DNA of 64,000 nt from the NCBI GenBank assembly GCA_963782595.1, contig CAWAKJ010000001.1, forward strand, positions 620,001-684,000, written 5' to 3'. How positions within the stretch are numbered: position 1 is the stretch's first letter; every line of letters starts with the position of its first letter. A program made the position numbers and the translations under genes. The DNA is from JAMQPK01 sp963782595. GTDB taxonomy: Bacteria > Acidobacteriota > Vicinamibacteria > Vicinamibacterales > JAMQPK01. The notes beneath the pieces are model-generated. The model saw only the letters and a program-made list of their open reading frames with translations. It did not search any database and was not told the origin of the DNA. Positions 37,235 through 46,038 of the stretch are shown piece after piece.

Positions 37235-38701
37235 ATGCCATTCTCCGCTTCTACCGTCGGTCAGCGTGTTCTCTGCGTCGTTGCCATGATAGTGATGTCC
37301 AGCGCGCCCGCGCCGGCCCACGCGCAGAGCACGCCCCTCTCGTCGATTTTGCCCGAGCTGCTCGCCAACACGATTACGCTCTTGCCCTCGAACCTGCCGG
37401 ATCAGCCGAATCACGTAGCGCATTTTCGCCCTGGAGCCGACCAGCTCCAGGTTCCGTCGCAGGTGAATCAGGCCCTGCTCAGAATGCTGTCCACCTATCC
37501 GCTGGGATCGCCGTCGGGCGGCTTCACCTACACCATCGACCCGGCGCTGGGCACGTTGACGCGAAGCAGCGAAAGTTTTGGTCCCTCGTTCGCCGAGCGC
37601 GCGCTCACAACCGGCCGCGGCAAGGTGAGTGTGGGCTTCGAATATCAGCACTCGGTCTACGACACCCTCGAAGGTTTGAACCTGCGCCGCGGCGAGGTGA
37701 AGTTCTTTATTCCGCACACCGACTGCTGCAGCCGCGGCGCCGCGCAGGCGCAAACGCCCGACGGCTCGCGCCTGACGCCCCCGTTCGAGGGTGATCTGAT
37801 CGAAGCGACGCTCGGTCTGAAACTCGTGAGCGACGCGTCCGTCGTGTTTGCAACCTACGGTGTCTCCGATCGTTTCGATATCGGACTCGTGGTGCCCTTC
37901 GTGCAGGTCGGGGTCAACGCGAGCGTGCATGCCCGGATCGAACGGCTTTCAACCGTGCAGGACCCGAGCGTGCACCAGTTCGAGGGACCCGATCCCGACG
38001 AGCATTCCTTCGCGCTCGCAGGCTCAGCCGGCGGAATAGGCGACATCGTCCTGCGCGGAAAGTATGCGTTCAACCCCGAGAAGAAAGCGTCGATTGGCGT
38101 CGCCGTCGAAACGCGACTTCCGACCGGCGACGAAATCAATCTGCTCGGCACGGGTGGTGTGCAGACGAAGGTCTTCGGGATCGTCTCGATGAATCACAGC
38201 CGGTTTGCGCCGCACCTCAATGCCGGCTACACGTTCTCGACGAAAGGTGGGCTGCCGGGCGTCGCTCTGCCAGATGGGCTGCCGGGCGTTGCGCTGCCAG
38301 ACGAGATCAACGTAACGGCCGGCTTCGATTTGGTCGTCACGCCGTCGATGACGATGTCGTTCGACGTGCTCAGCCGCACGCTGCGCGATGCCGGGCGCAT
38401 GAGCCTTGCCGACAAAGTCTTCCAGTACGCAGTGGCCGGTACCGGAACGGGAGGAACCGGCGGTGGTGGGGGCGGCGGTGGCGGCGGGGGAACCACGCCG
38501 ACGCCCGATACGACACGGCAGATCACGAAAACGGAGCTGCAGTTTCAACCGGGAAATTTGCAGTTGTATCTCGGCGCGGCCGGCGTCAGGTTCAGCCCGT
38601 GGCGAACACTGCTCGTCAGCGCCAATCTGCTGTTTCCGTTAACAGACGCCGGGCTCCGCGATCGCGTTACGCCGGTGATTGGTATCGATTACGTCTTCTG
38701 A
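37235..38701 (+). CDS. Outer-membrane beta-barrel/transporter-like protein
   Basis: The 488-aa product has a signal peptide ending in AHAQ (about residue 31). Amphipathic strands follow, with an SDRFDIGLVVPFVQVGV-type pattern and a terminal aromatic residue (YVF), as in outer-membrane barrels of the phenol-degradation MetA-like family. A nine-residue direct repeat GLPGVALPD occurs twice in tandem (38255-38305). A glycine run follows near 38460-38490. Function is unknown. It is divergent from the DegT/epimerase pair. Confidence 0.75.
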   Translation: MPFSASTVGQRVLCVVAMIVMSSAPAPAHAQSTPLSSILPELLANTITLLPSNLPDQPNHVAHFRPGADQLQVPSQVNQALLRMLSTYPLGSPSGGFTYTIDPALGTLTRSSESFGPSFAERALTTGRGKVSVGFEYQHSVYDTLEGLNLRRGEVKFFIPHTDCCSRGAAQAQTPDGSRLTPPFEGDLIEATLGLKLVSDASVVFATYGVSDRFDIGLVVPFVQVGVNASVHARIERLSTVQDPSVHQFEGPDPDEHSFALAGSAGGIGDIVLRGKYAFNPEKKASIGVAVETRLPTGDEINLLGTGGVQTKVFGIVSMNHSRFAPHLNAGYTFSTKGGLPGVALPDGLPGVALPDEINVTAGFDLVVTPSMTMSFDVLSRTLRDAGRMSLADKVFQYAVAGTGTGGTGGGGGGGGGGGTTPTPDTTRQITKTELQFQPGNLQLYLGAAGVRFSPWRTLLVSANLLFPLTDAGLRDRVTPVIGIDYVF

Positions 38702-38715
38702 TCGATATCCATCTC

Positions 38716-40461
38716 TTACGGATTCACCCTCACGTCGGTGATGATCCATCCGCGCGAGTCCCGCTGCAGCCGGAATTCCGTCTCGGCTTTCAGGGTCTGC
38801 GGGCCTCCAACTCGCGGAACAATTTTTCTGGTGACAAGCGTGCGGATGATGGCCATGTTGTTCCGCACGTCCACTTGTGGCTGACCCACGTCTATCTCAT
38901 AAGTCGTGATCGATTCGAAGGTCCGGCGGATGCTATCAACATCACTGGCCCCGCGCGGATAGATCCGCTGAACGGCTGATGCATCGCGAGCCGCGTACGC
39001 CTCGCGATACTGCCGAAGTGCAGCAAGCACTTCGTCGATCTCATCGACCGCCGTAGCCGGGTTGGGGAGCGTCGGCGCGGGTGTCGTGGTTTCCGCTTCG
39101 CGTACCGCTGCCGGCGCCGGGCTGACTGGCGTGGCCGCCGGTTCGATGCGAGACGGCTGCGGTAGTGGAACCTCGGCTGGCCCCGGTGGGGCAGCCGTAA
39201 GGGTGCTCGCCGTCGCGCTCGCGTTGAGACGGCTCTTGTCTTCCCGCCGGGTCGCAGCCGGCGCTGCAGAGGACGCAGGCGGGTGTGCAGTGCCTGGTGC
39301 CAAGTTCACACCAGCCGTGCCTGTTTGAGTGGGCGCGGGCTCTGATGTCTGCGGCTGGGCAGTCACTGCCGGCGCCGTGACTTCTCGTGTCTCAAGCGCA
39401 ACCGGGCCCCTCCACATCCAGACAGCGCCCAAGCCGAGCACGAGCGCGAGCGCCGCTGCAGCTCCGACAAGGCCTGCCGTCATTCGCCGTGGACGCGAAA
39501 CGAGAACGGCGGTGGCGCGTGGCGGCGACGCCGATGCCATGCTCGAACGAGACACTGGCCCAGACTCATCAATCGGGTCGAGCTGTTCACGAAACCGGCG
39601 CAGACCGTCGGCCAGCTCATCGAGGTCATCGAATCGTTCCGAGGGGTCCAGCGCCATTGCCCGCGAGACCAGCGCGTCGAGTCTCGAATCCACCCAAGGC
39701 AGCACGTCTGCCAGATGCGGCACCGGCCCGGCGGTGATGCGCGCGATGAGCTCGTGCGGACTTCCAACGTACGCCGGCTCGTACGCGATGAACTCGAAGA
39801 GCGAGCAGCCAAGGGAGAACACGTCGCTTCGGCGGTCGAGCGCCCCGCCGCTCAACTGCTCTGGCGACATATAGCGCAACGTCCCGGCGACGTGTTGCGT
39901 CACGAGCACTTCGCTCTTCAGCACGCGCGCGACGCCGAAGTCGAGCACCTTGAGCACACCACGCGAATCGAGCATCAGGTTGTCCGGTTTCACGTCGAAA
40001 TGGACGACGTTTGCCCGGTGCGCATGGGCGAGACCCGCACACGCGCCCTCAATGAGTGCGAGCTTTCTACCCGGAGAGAAAGGCGCGCGCCGCTGGATCA
40101 GGCTCCTGAGCGTCTCGCCGCCGATGTGCTCCATCGCGATGTAAGGATTGCCCGCGTGCTCGCCGGCATCGAAGATCGTGACGATGTTCGGATGTCGAAG
40201 GCGTCCGGCTGCCCGGGCCTCCTCCACGAGGCGATGTCGCGCGTCCGGGTCGTCCATCCCGATGCCGATCAGCTTGACGGCAACCTCGCGGTCGAGCACG
40301 GGATCGTGAGCCAGGTACACTTCCCCCATGCCGCCGCGGCCGAGGAGCTTGATCGCTTTGTATCGTCCGATGAGCGTTGGCAGCGCTGTGCCGTCGCCGG
40401 AAGGAGTGGGCCCCCGGGTGATGTCGGATTCACGGGCGAGCGCGTTGGCGTTCGGGTCCAT
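38716..40461 (-). CDS. Membrane Ser/Thr protein kinase with extracytoplasmic domain
   Basis: The 581-aa product has a cytoplasmic Hanks-type kinase (about residues 34-300): Gly loop LGRGGMGEVYL, ATP-binding Lys63 in VAVKLIG, catalytic VVHFDVKPDN and DFG at 174-176. The usual HRD is HFD, which makes it a non-RD kinase. A Pro/Ala-rich stretch, one membrane span (about 330-352) and a long Thr/Pro/Ala linker follow. The C-terminal domain (EVLAALRQYREAYAARD onward) resembles SnoaL/NTF2-like folds. It would sense outside the membrane. It diverges from a secreted PHP-like protein. Confidence 0.9.
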   Translation of the reverse strand: MDPNANALARESDITRGPTPSGDGTALPTLIGRYKAIKLLGRGGMGEVYLAHDPVLDREVAVKLIGIGMDDPDARHRLVEEARAAGRLRHPNIVTIFDAGEHAGNPYIAMEHIGGETLRSLIQRRAPFSPGRKLALIEGACAGLAHAHRANVVHFDVKPDNLMLDSRGVLKVLDFGVARVLKSEVLVTQHVAGTLRYMSPEQLSGGALDRRSDVFSLGCSLFEFIAYEPAYVGSPHELIARITAGPVPHLADVLPWVDSRLDALVSRAMALDPSERFDDLDELADGLRRFREQLDPIDESGPVSRSSMASASPPRATAVLVSRPRRMTAGLVGAAAALALVLGLGAVWMWRGPVALETREVTAPAVTAQPQTSEPAPTQTGTAGVNLAPGTAHPPASSAAPAATRREDKSRLNASATASTLTAAPPGPAEVPLPQPSRIEPAATPVSPAPAAVREAETTTPAPTLPNPATAVDEIDEVLAALRQYREAYAARDASAVQRIYPRGASDVDSIRRTFESITTYEIDVGQPQVDVRNNMAIIRTLVTRKIVPRVGGPQTLKAETEFRLQRDSRGWIITDVRVNP

Positions 40462-40610
40462 TTCGTCTCGATGTCCAGCCCCAAAACCACAGTAGACACC
40501 GGATCAGCACGCAAAGTCATCCTTTTCGACAGGTCCGTGGGTACAAGGAGCGCTCGTTGGCAGTAGGATGCGCAGGGTACCCTCGGATGGACGTGGCTGA
40601 GGAGGCAGAA

Positions 40611-43112
40611 ATGAAAAACGTGAAGTTGGTACTATCGCTGGGTGTTCCGATCGCAGTGTTTGCCGCACTCCTGGGTTCGCCGGTTCCTTCGCCCGATCTC
40701 GTTGCGTGGAATCCGCCTCCTGCCCCGCTGACCTGTAACCTGACGCAGTACAAAGCCAGCCCCGGCCTGACAACGGCGGTCGAAGGCGATCTGCTCGCTG
40801 TGTCGTGGAACGGGCAGGGCACATCGCAGTTGCGGGCGCGGTTTGCAATAGACAACGGGACGCCGACCATTCGGGATCTGTCCGTTCGGCGCGGTACCGG
40901 CGAATGGGCGATGCTTGGGCAGAACTTGACGCCGGAATATCAGGTCACGACAGGCGTGCGTCGCATGTCGAATGATCAGTCGAATGCCTTGTCGAGTATT
41001 GGCATCGATGTCACCCAGGAAGTGATCGACAAGCACCGCTGGTACGCGTTCTGGGACGCGCCGCTCAGCATTCCCGGCTACTACCCGGCGACCGGCCGTG
41101 GCAGGGCTGGTGGCGCTGGCCCGGAGGGGCAGGCGCCGCCGAAACCGATACTGGGCCAGGGCGCGACCATCGCCGAACAGGCTGCAGCGCTCCAGTCGGG
41201 ACAGCGCGGCAAACCGGGCTACAACCCGAATCCCAATCCTCCTGGCTTCACGGGTGGCCGTGGCTTCGGCCTGCCAAGGACGAAGGAGGAAATCCGCCGC
41301 GGTGTTTCCACGTTCTCCGTGTCGTCGTGCGACGTCAAGACCGACGGCGGTAGTCTCGCAGTGACGTTCCCCGGGATGAAGCTCGGCGTCTTCGAGGGCA
41401 ATCTCCGCTTCACGGTTTATCGCGGGACGAACCTGATTCAGATGGACGCCATTGCGCGAACAAGCGAGCCCTGGGTGGCCTACAAGTACGACGCCGGCCT
41501 CAAAGGATTCTCGACGGCGACGCTGCCGAGAGTCATCTGGCGCGACACGGGCGGCTGGGCCCAGCAGCATCAGTTCGGCGGCCCCAAGGCGATCGGCCTG
41601 TCGGGTGTTCGCGCGGCCAATCGCCTGCTCGTGGCCGAGGGCCCGCGAGGCTCGGTCGCGACGTTCCCGCCGCCGCACACGTTCTTTTTCACGCGCGAAG
41701 TGGATGTGAACCTCGGGTACGTCTTCCATCGCAACGACGGCGGAGGGACATACAGCATCGGCATCACGATGCCCGAGGCCGAATCGGATACCTTCCCGCA
41801 ATACGAGCAGAACTACGCGCTCTACAACGCGCCTCCTGGCACGTGGCAGAAGATGTCGACGTTCTTCTATGCCAGTCCAGAGGGGGGTGAAGCCACGCGG
41901 AAGGCGGCGCTGGCGTTCACGCACGACGATATTTTCAAGCCGGTACCGGGCTACAAGACGTTCGTGAACCACTTCCATCTCAGGGTGGTTGATCGCATGC
42001 GTGTCGGCGGGTTCGATACGCCGCTCCAGGATCTGATGGCGATGAAGTCGATCGGCCTCAACGTGATCGGGCTGAGCGATTTCCATGCCGACAGTCTGGC
42101 GGCCAACGACTACGGTCCGCTGCGCTTCCGAGATCAAAAGGACTACGCGGAAGTGTCTCGCCGGACGTCCGACAAGGACTTTCTCGTGTTGCCATGGGAA
42201 GAACCAAGCGTGGCCTTCGGCGGGCACTACAACATCATGTGGCCAAAGAACGTGTTCTGGTCGAAGCCAAACTCGGTTGGCGGAGGCCGTGGCGGTGGCG
42301 GCGGGCAGGCGAGCGAGCAGGGCGCACCCGCGCCGGCGCCAAAGGCACTTCCGTTCATGGAGAAGGACCCGACCTACGGCACGGTCTATCACACGGGCAA
42401 TGCCGAGAACATGCAGCGTCTGCTCGACGCCGAAGGCGGCTACTGGTATCACGCGCATCCGCGCACGAAGTCCACGGCCGGCTTCCCCGACGCAACCTGG
42501 AGCACGAAGTATCTGAAGAGCGATCGGTACCTCGGCGTCGCGTTCAAGCCCGGCATGGGTCAGGACAACTCCGAGGCGACCATGTGCGAATGGCGTTGCT
42601 TCGACGCCGTGGACACGATGAACAACATGAACGCCGGCCAGGGCATCGGCCCGAAGTTCGTCATCGCCGACATCGACACGTACCGGAAGAGTCCCGAGGA
42701 CGACCTGTACGCAAATTTCCCGGTCAACTATCTGAAGATCGATACGGTGCCCGGACCGGACCAGGACTGGAGTCCGGTGCTGAAGGCGATGCGCGACGGC
42801 AACTTCTTCGTCACCACAGGCGAGATCCTGATCAAGAACTACATGGTCACCGGCGCGGGCAATCAGCGGACGATCACCGCTGATGTCGAATGGACGTTCC
42901 CCATGGCGTTCATGGAAATCGTGACGGGTGATGGCAAGACCGTCAGCAAGCGGGTGATCTCGGCGACCGACATGCAGGCGTTCGGCACGCGGAAGCTCTC
43001 GATTCCGTTCGACGCCACCGGCAAGAAGTGGGTGCGGTTCGCGATGTGGGATGTCGCCGGCAATGGCGGATTCACTCAGCCGCAGTGGCTGGGGAGTGCG
43101 ACGACCAACTAG
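40611..43112 (+). CDS. Secreted PHP-like metallohydrolase
   Basis: The 833-aa protein has a signal peptide (KLVLSLGVPIAVFAALLG). A long N-terminal half follows, with Gly/Arg/Pro-rich linkers near 41100-41290. The C-terminal half has candidate metal motifs: NHFHLR (about 451), GLSDFHAD (about 487), GGHYNIMWP (about 537) and YWYHAHPR (about 609). These are typical of PHP-superfamily phosphoesterase-like hydrolases. The substrate is unknown. A good GAGGAGG ribosome-binding site supports the ATG at 40611; an upstream frame from 40557 is not supported. Confidence 0.8.
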   Translation: MKNVKLVLSLGVPIAVFAALLGSPVPSPDLVAWNPPPAPLTCNLTQYKASPGLTTAVEGDLLAVSWNGQGTSQLRARFAIDNGTPTIRDLSVRRGTGEWAMLGQNLTPEYQVTTGVRRMSNDQSNALSSIGIDVTQEVIDKHRWYAFWDAPLSIPGYYPATGRGRAGGAGPEGQAPPKPILGQGATIAEQAAALQSGQRGKPGYNPNPNPPGFTGGRGFGLPRTKEEIRRGVSTFSVSSCDVKTDGGSLAVTFPGMKLGVFEGNLRFTVYRGTNLIQMDAIARTSEPWVAYKYDAGLKGFSTATLPRVIWRDTGGWAQQHQFGGPKAIGLSGVRAANRLLVAEGPRGSVATFPPPHTFFFTREVDVNLGYVFHRNDGGGTYSIGITMPEAESDTFPQYEQNYALYNAPPGTWQKMSTFFYASPEGGEATRKAALAFTHDDIFKPVPGYKTFVNHFHLRVVDRMRVGGFDTPLQDLMAMKSIGLNVIGLSDFHADSLAANDYGPLRFRDQKDYAEVSRRTSDKDFLVLPWEEPSVAFGGHYNIMWPKNVFWSKPNSVGGGRGGGGGQASEQGAPAPAPKALPFMEKDPTYGTVYHTGNAENMQRLLDAEGGYWYHAHPRTKSTAGFPDATWSTKYLKSDRYLGVAFKPGMGQDNSEATMCEWRCFDAVDTMNNMNAGQGIGPKFVIADIDTYRKSPEDDLYANFPVNYLKIDTVPGPDQDWSPVLKAMRDGNFFVTTGEILIKNYMVTGAGNQRTITADVEWTFPMAFMEIVTGDGKTVSKRVISATDMQAFGTRKLSIPFDATGKKWVRFAMWDVAGNGGFTQPQWLGSATTN

Positions 43113-43123
43113 GATCGACCGAG

Positions 43124-43202
43124 TTCGCAGATTGGCGGATTCGGAGATTGGAAGATTAGGAACGCTGGAATCTCACAATCTGCGAATCTGCCAATCTGCG
43201 AA
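43124..43202. repeat. Inverted-repeat hairpin with AGATTGG words after the PHP-like gene
   Basis: TTCGCAGATTGGC (43124-43136) is an exact complement of GCCAATCTGCGAA (43190-43202). Inner GATTCGGAGATTG and CAATCTGCGAATC also pair. It starts 11 bases after the stop and may terminate transcription. Confidence 0.7.
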
Positions 43203-43315
43203 TACTCCTATCCACCAACTCCCTGCGTCGCTAAGTGCAGTGGCGTAAATAGTGCTAGCACGTAGTGACGGCACGGCCCTCATGCCGCTGCGCGGCCGGT
43301 TCGATATGACCGTTA

Positions 43316-44119
43316 GTGCCCTTGCGCTTGCTGCTCGTCCTCGTCGGAACTGCGCTGATTTGCCTTCCAGTGCACGCCTGGAACAACGGCCAGAAAGGCA
43401 ACACCACCACCACGACCAAAGCGGAGTGCTCCAATCCGCCATACGGCACGCACGATTGGATCGCTGATCAGGCCCTCGAGCTACTGCCTCCCCAGGAGAA
43501 GGCATGGCTCGTACCGCATCGTGCGACCTACCTCATCGGGACGGAAGCGCCCGATCACCGGCTCATTCCGCTCTCGTGTGGCGTGCCGCATCGTGGCTAT
43601 GACGACAGGTCCCAGGGACACAGCGTGGAATGGAACACCGGTGCGACGGCAATGCTCAACGACCGGCCGGCCGTTCGTGCGCAGCAGGAATTCTCCAAGG
43701 CCGTGATCGCGTTTGAGCAAGGTCAACCCGCTCACGCGGCCTTCTACCTCGGCGCGATGGCGCATTACCTCGGCGACTGCTCGCAATATGGCCACACCTA
43801 TCCCGACGAGCAGAACCACGGGAACTATGAAGCCTGGGCGGCGGCACAGACGAGCTCGCGGACGGCGCCGGCATTCAGGGACTTCATCGAGCTCGATTCG
43901 CTGGTGCACCGCACGGCCTACACAGCGACGCGGCGAGTCTCACGCGCGGTATTTCTCGGCCAGGGCGAGATTTTGCCCGCGCAGAAGATGGATTCACTCT
44001 TCTCGAAGAAACCGCCAGCGTTCATGCAGAGCGTGGGGCGATCACTGAATGTGGGCGTGAATGAACTGGCCGATGTCTTACATACGTTTGTTCTGAATGT
44101 GATGGAAGAGGACGACTAA
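43316..44119 (+). CDS. Secreted zinc-dependent phospholipase C-like protein
   Basis: The 267-aa product has a signal peptide ending PVHA followed by W-N-N-G, so Trp would be the mature N-terminus, as in zinc-dependent phospholipase C. Candidate zinc ligands are the His in THDWIADQALELL, the Asp in GTEAPDH, the His in QGHSVEWNT and HYLGDCSQYGHTYPD. The same fold is shared with S1/P1 nucleases, which is the main alternative. The start is a GTG at 43316 without a strong ribosome-binding site. Confidence 0.75.
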   Translation: MPLRLLLVLVGTALICLPVHAWNNGQKGNTTTTTKAECSNPPYGTHDWIADQALELLPPQEKAWLVPHRATYLIGTEAPDHRLIPLSCGVPHRGYDDRSQGHSVEWNTGATAMLNDRPAVRAQQEFSKAVIAFEQGQPAHAAFYLGAMAHYLGDCSQYGHTYPDEQNHGNYEAWAAAQTSSRTAPAFRDFIELDSLVHRTAYTATRRVSRAVFLGQGEILPAQKMDSLFSKKPPAFMQSVGRSLNVGVNELADVLHTFVLNVMEEDD

Positions 44120-44134
44120 CGGCGTCGCGATCTA

Positions 44135-44758
44135 TCAGAACTCGACATTGATCGACGCGACGAAAAAGTGGTCGTCGGAACCTGGGCTGAAGAAGTAAAA
44201 CACTGGCTCGATCTTCGATACGGTAACGCCCACCAGGAGGCCTCGCTGGATGTCGCGCGGCGCGCGATGGGCGCGGGTCCGCTGCGTCACAAGCCCTGCC
44301 CGGAGCCACTCCGTGGCCCACACGCTCACTTCCGACCAGTTATAAAGGAAGCGATTGCGGGGGTGGCTGACGTCGATGACGTACTCGCCCTCCGAATACA
44401 CCTCGAGTCGTCTCCAGACGAGATTCAACTCCAGCGCTGGGACGATGCCGTCGATGCTCCCGCCGACAGCGCCGAACATCGGCGTCAGTTGAAGCGCGAT
44501 TGTCGTTCCGAAGTCGAAGTTCCAGCCGATGAAACCCGAAACTGACCGTTGGGCCTCGTAGTTGTAGCGTCCTTCGAGGTGCAGCGCCCCGTGGTCGATG
44601 GCTACAGTCGGCTGGAGGTAGTTGTCCGCGTCCGGAAAGATGTACGACGCGGCGGAGGCGCGTATTGACCAGGGCGCGCCGACACTGGCCGACTGTGCCC
44701 GGGCTCCAGTCGAAGCGCATACGATAGGAAGGGTCAGAATGGCAATCGATCTCCGCAT
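44135..44758 (-). CDS. Small secreted beta-barrel-like protein, unknown function
   Basis: The 207-aa product has a signal peptide ending GARAQ. The rest alternates hydrophobic and polar residues with aromatic girdles (GRYNYEAQ, SGFIGWNFDFG, VYSEGEYVIDV) and ends in a short strand (ASINVEF) with terminal Phe. This pattern fits an outer-membrane barrel. It converges with the phospholipase-like gene and lies downstream of the small HTH-like gene. Confidence 0.68.
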   Translation of the reverse strand: MRRSIAILTLPIVCASTGARAQSASVGAPWSIRASAASYIFPDADNYLQPTVAIDHGALHLEGRYNYEAQRSVSGFIGWNFDFGTTIALQLTPMFGAVGGSIDGIVPALELNLVWRRLEVYSEGEYVIDVSHPRNRFLYNWSEVSVWATEWLRAGLVTQRTRAHRAPRDIQRGLLVGVTVSKIEPVFYFFSPGSDDHFFVASINVEF

Positions 44759-44809
44759 GGCGATACGCTGTCGCTTGCAATCTCATCACAGCCGACAACG
44801 TTGGTAAGT

Positions 44810-45061
44810 TCACTCCCGAACTGTCCTCGAAATCGTCCTCACGTCAGGGTCGAACCGTCGCTCCGCCAGTACGAATACGTGCCGCGACGTCTCGCAAAGG
44901 ACGCCCCGGTTGACGAGAACCTCCACGATGACTTCACAGGTCTGGCGATCGAGTCCCCACAGACGTTGCATCTGACGTCCCGTTAGTTGCAAGCCCGGCA
45001 TCTCACGATACTCGGCCTCTATGCGCGTGAGCCAGGTCGATATATCCAGTTGCATGAGCAT
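44810..45061 (-). CDS. Small helix-turn-helix-like protein, paralogue 1
   Basis: The 83-aa product contains WLTRIEAEYREMPGLQLT and RLWGLDRQTCEVIVEVLV, then a short hydrophobic wing-like end (CETSRHVFVLAERR). The same pattern is in the 69-aa protein at 48837-49046. The shape suggests a winged helix-turn-helix, but no DNA target is known. ATG 45061 has GAGGTG about 8-12 bases upstream. An ATG at 45133 is possible without a ribosome-binding site. Confidence 0.62.
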   Translation of the reverse strand: MLMQLDISTWLTRIEAEYREMPGLQLTGRQMQRLWGLDRQTCEVIVEVLVNRGVLCETSRHVFVLAERRFDPDVRTISRTVRE

Positions 45062-45244
45062 GAGCCCCACCTCAACCAGAATGTGATGCATCGCCGTGAT
45101 CCGCTCATGAACGCGATATGAACGTTCGTTCATCGATGAACCGGAATTAATTCGAGGCTCATCGCTGCTTCACGCGACGCTCGTCAAATACTCATAGATG
45201 ACAACAGTCATCAAGGGCGCAATGGGGCGCGACGGGAGGTGAGT

Positions 45245-45594
45245 ATGCGATTCTTCATGAGGACACTTGCAGCGACGGCGTTCATCGTGATGGCGAGCGG
45301 CTCGGCACGGGCCTCGACGTTCGAGGTGAAGGTGCCATTCCCTTTCCTCGTCCACGGCCAGGCGATGCCTGCCGGACAATACCTCGTCAGAGCATGGGTC
45401 CCCTTCTCGCCGTTGATTAGCACGACGCCGCCGTCATCCTCGCGATGTTTGTCCTGACGACGCCCGCATCGGGCCACGATCCTGCGGGCTCATCGCCGGC
45501 GCTCACGTTCCAGCATGTCGAAAATCGGTACCGGCTGACCAATATCTGGGAGTCCGCAACCGAGGGTCGGCAAATCTCGAGGGACCGGCAGTAA
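45245..45594 (+). pseudogene. Broken small secreted-protein gene with an inverted internal segment
   Basis: The first part (from ATG 45245, ribosome-binding site GGGAGGT) reads MRFFMRTLAATAFIVMASG and continues to FPFLVHGQAMPAGQYLVR. The last part reads TTPASGHDPAGSSPALTF and ends SATEGRQISRDRQ, but in another frame. The expected middle, EDDGGVVLINGEKGTHA, is found on the opposite strand at 45391-45441. The 51-bp middle segment has been inverted, and the flanks differ by one base of frame. The family is a small secreted protein common in related genomes. Confidence 0.75.
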
Positions 45595-45601
45595 CGGACA
45601 T

Positions 45602-45633
45602 GTGCCAATCTGGCGAATCAGTCAGATTGGCAC
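45602..45633. terminator. Hairpin between convergent genes
   Basis: GTGCCAATCTG (45602-45612) is an exact complement of CAGATTGGCAC (45623-45633), with a ten-base loop. It lies between the broken secreted-protein gene and the STAS gene, overlapping the latter's stop. No T-run follows. Confidence 0.6.
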
Positions 45634-45978
45634 CCTACGCCCTCCGAAGCTCGTGACGGCATCCTGCTGAGTGTCGAAGCGCTCGAACACATCCAACAGC
45701 TTCGTGATGACGAGAAGGTCCGTGAGGCGCTTGGTGACGCCCATCAGTTTGACGCCGCCGCCGCGATGCCTGGCGGCGCTGAACGCCTCGACGAGCTCGC
45801 CGAGCCCGCGGCTGTCCACATACCGCACGCACGTGAGATCCAGCACGATTCGGCGCCGATTCTGATCGAGCAGGGCGCGGATGCGGTCGGCCAGTACTGG
45901 ACCTGCCGCGTTCAACACGATGTCGCCATGTACCATCAGAACCGCGACATCGCCAATGGTTCGTTCGTCGATACGCAT
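45622..45978 (-). CDS. STAS-domain anti-sigma factor antagonist-like protein
   Basis: The 118-aa product is a stand-alone STAS domain. DSRGLGEL at residues 55-62 contains Ser56, at the site phosphorylated in SpoIIAA/RsbV antagonists. No anti-sigma kinase or sigma factor is in the neighbourhood, so its partner must be elsewhere. AGAGGAG precedes the ATG. It lies 60 bp downstream of the histidine kinase end and may share its transcript. Confidence 0.85.
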   Translation of the reverse strand: MRIDERTIGDVAVLMVHGDIVLNAAGPVLADRIRALLDQNRRRIVLDLTCVRYVDSRGLGELVEAFSAARHRGGGVKLMGVTKRLTDLLVITKLLDVFERFDTQQDAVTSFGGRRVPI

Positions 45979-46038
45979 GATTCAGACTCCTCTCGAGCCA
46001 TTTCATGCGATCGAGCTGAACGCCTTCTGAGTCGGGGA

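Noticed and set aside
45143..45153. GGAATTAATT-like sites at 45143, 46036 and 48229
   Set aside because: The three AATTAAT words near regulator genes are short and not equally spaced from starts; chance cannot be excluded. One lies inside the kinase C-terminus.
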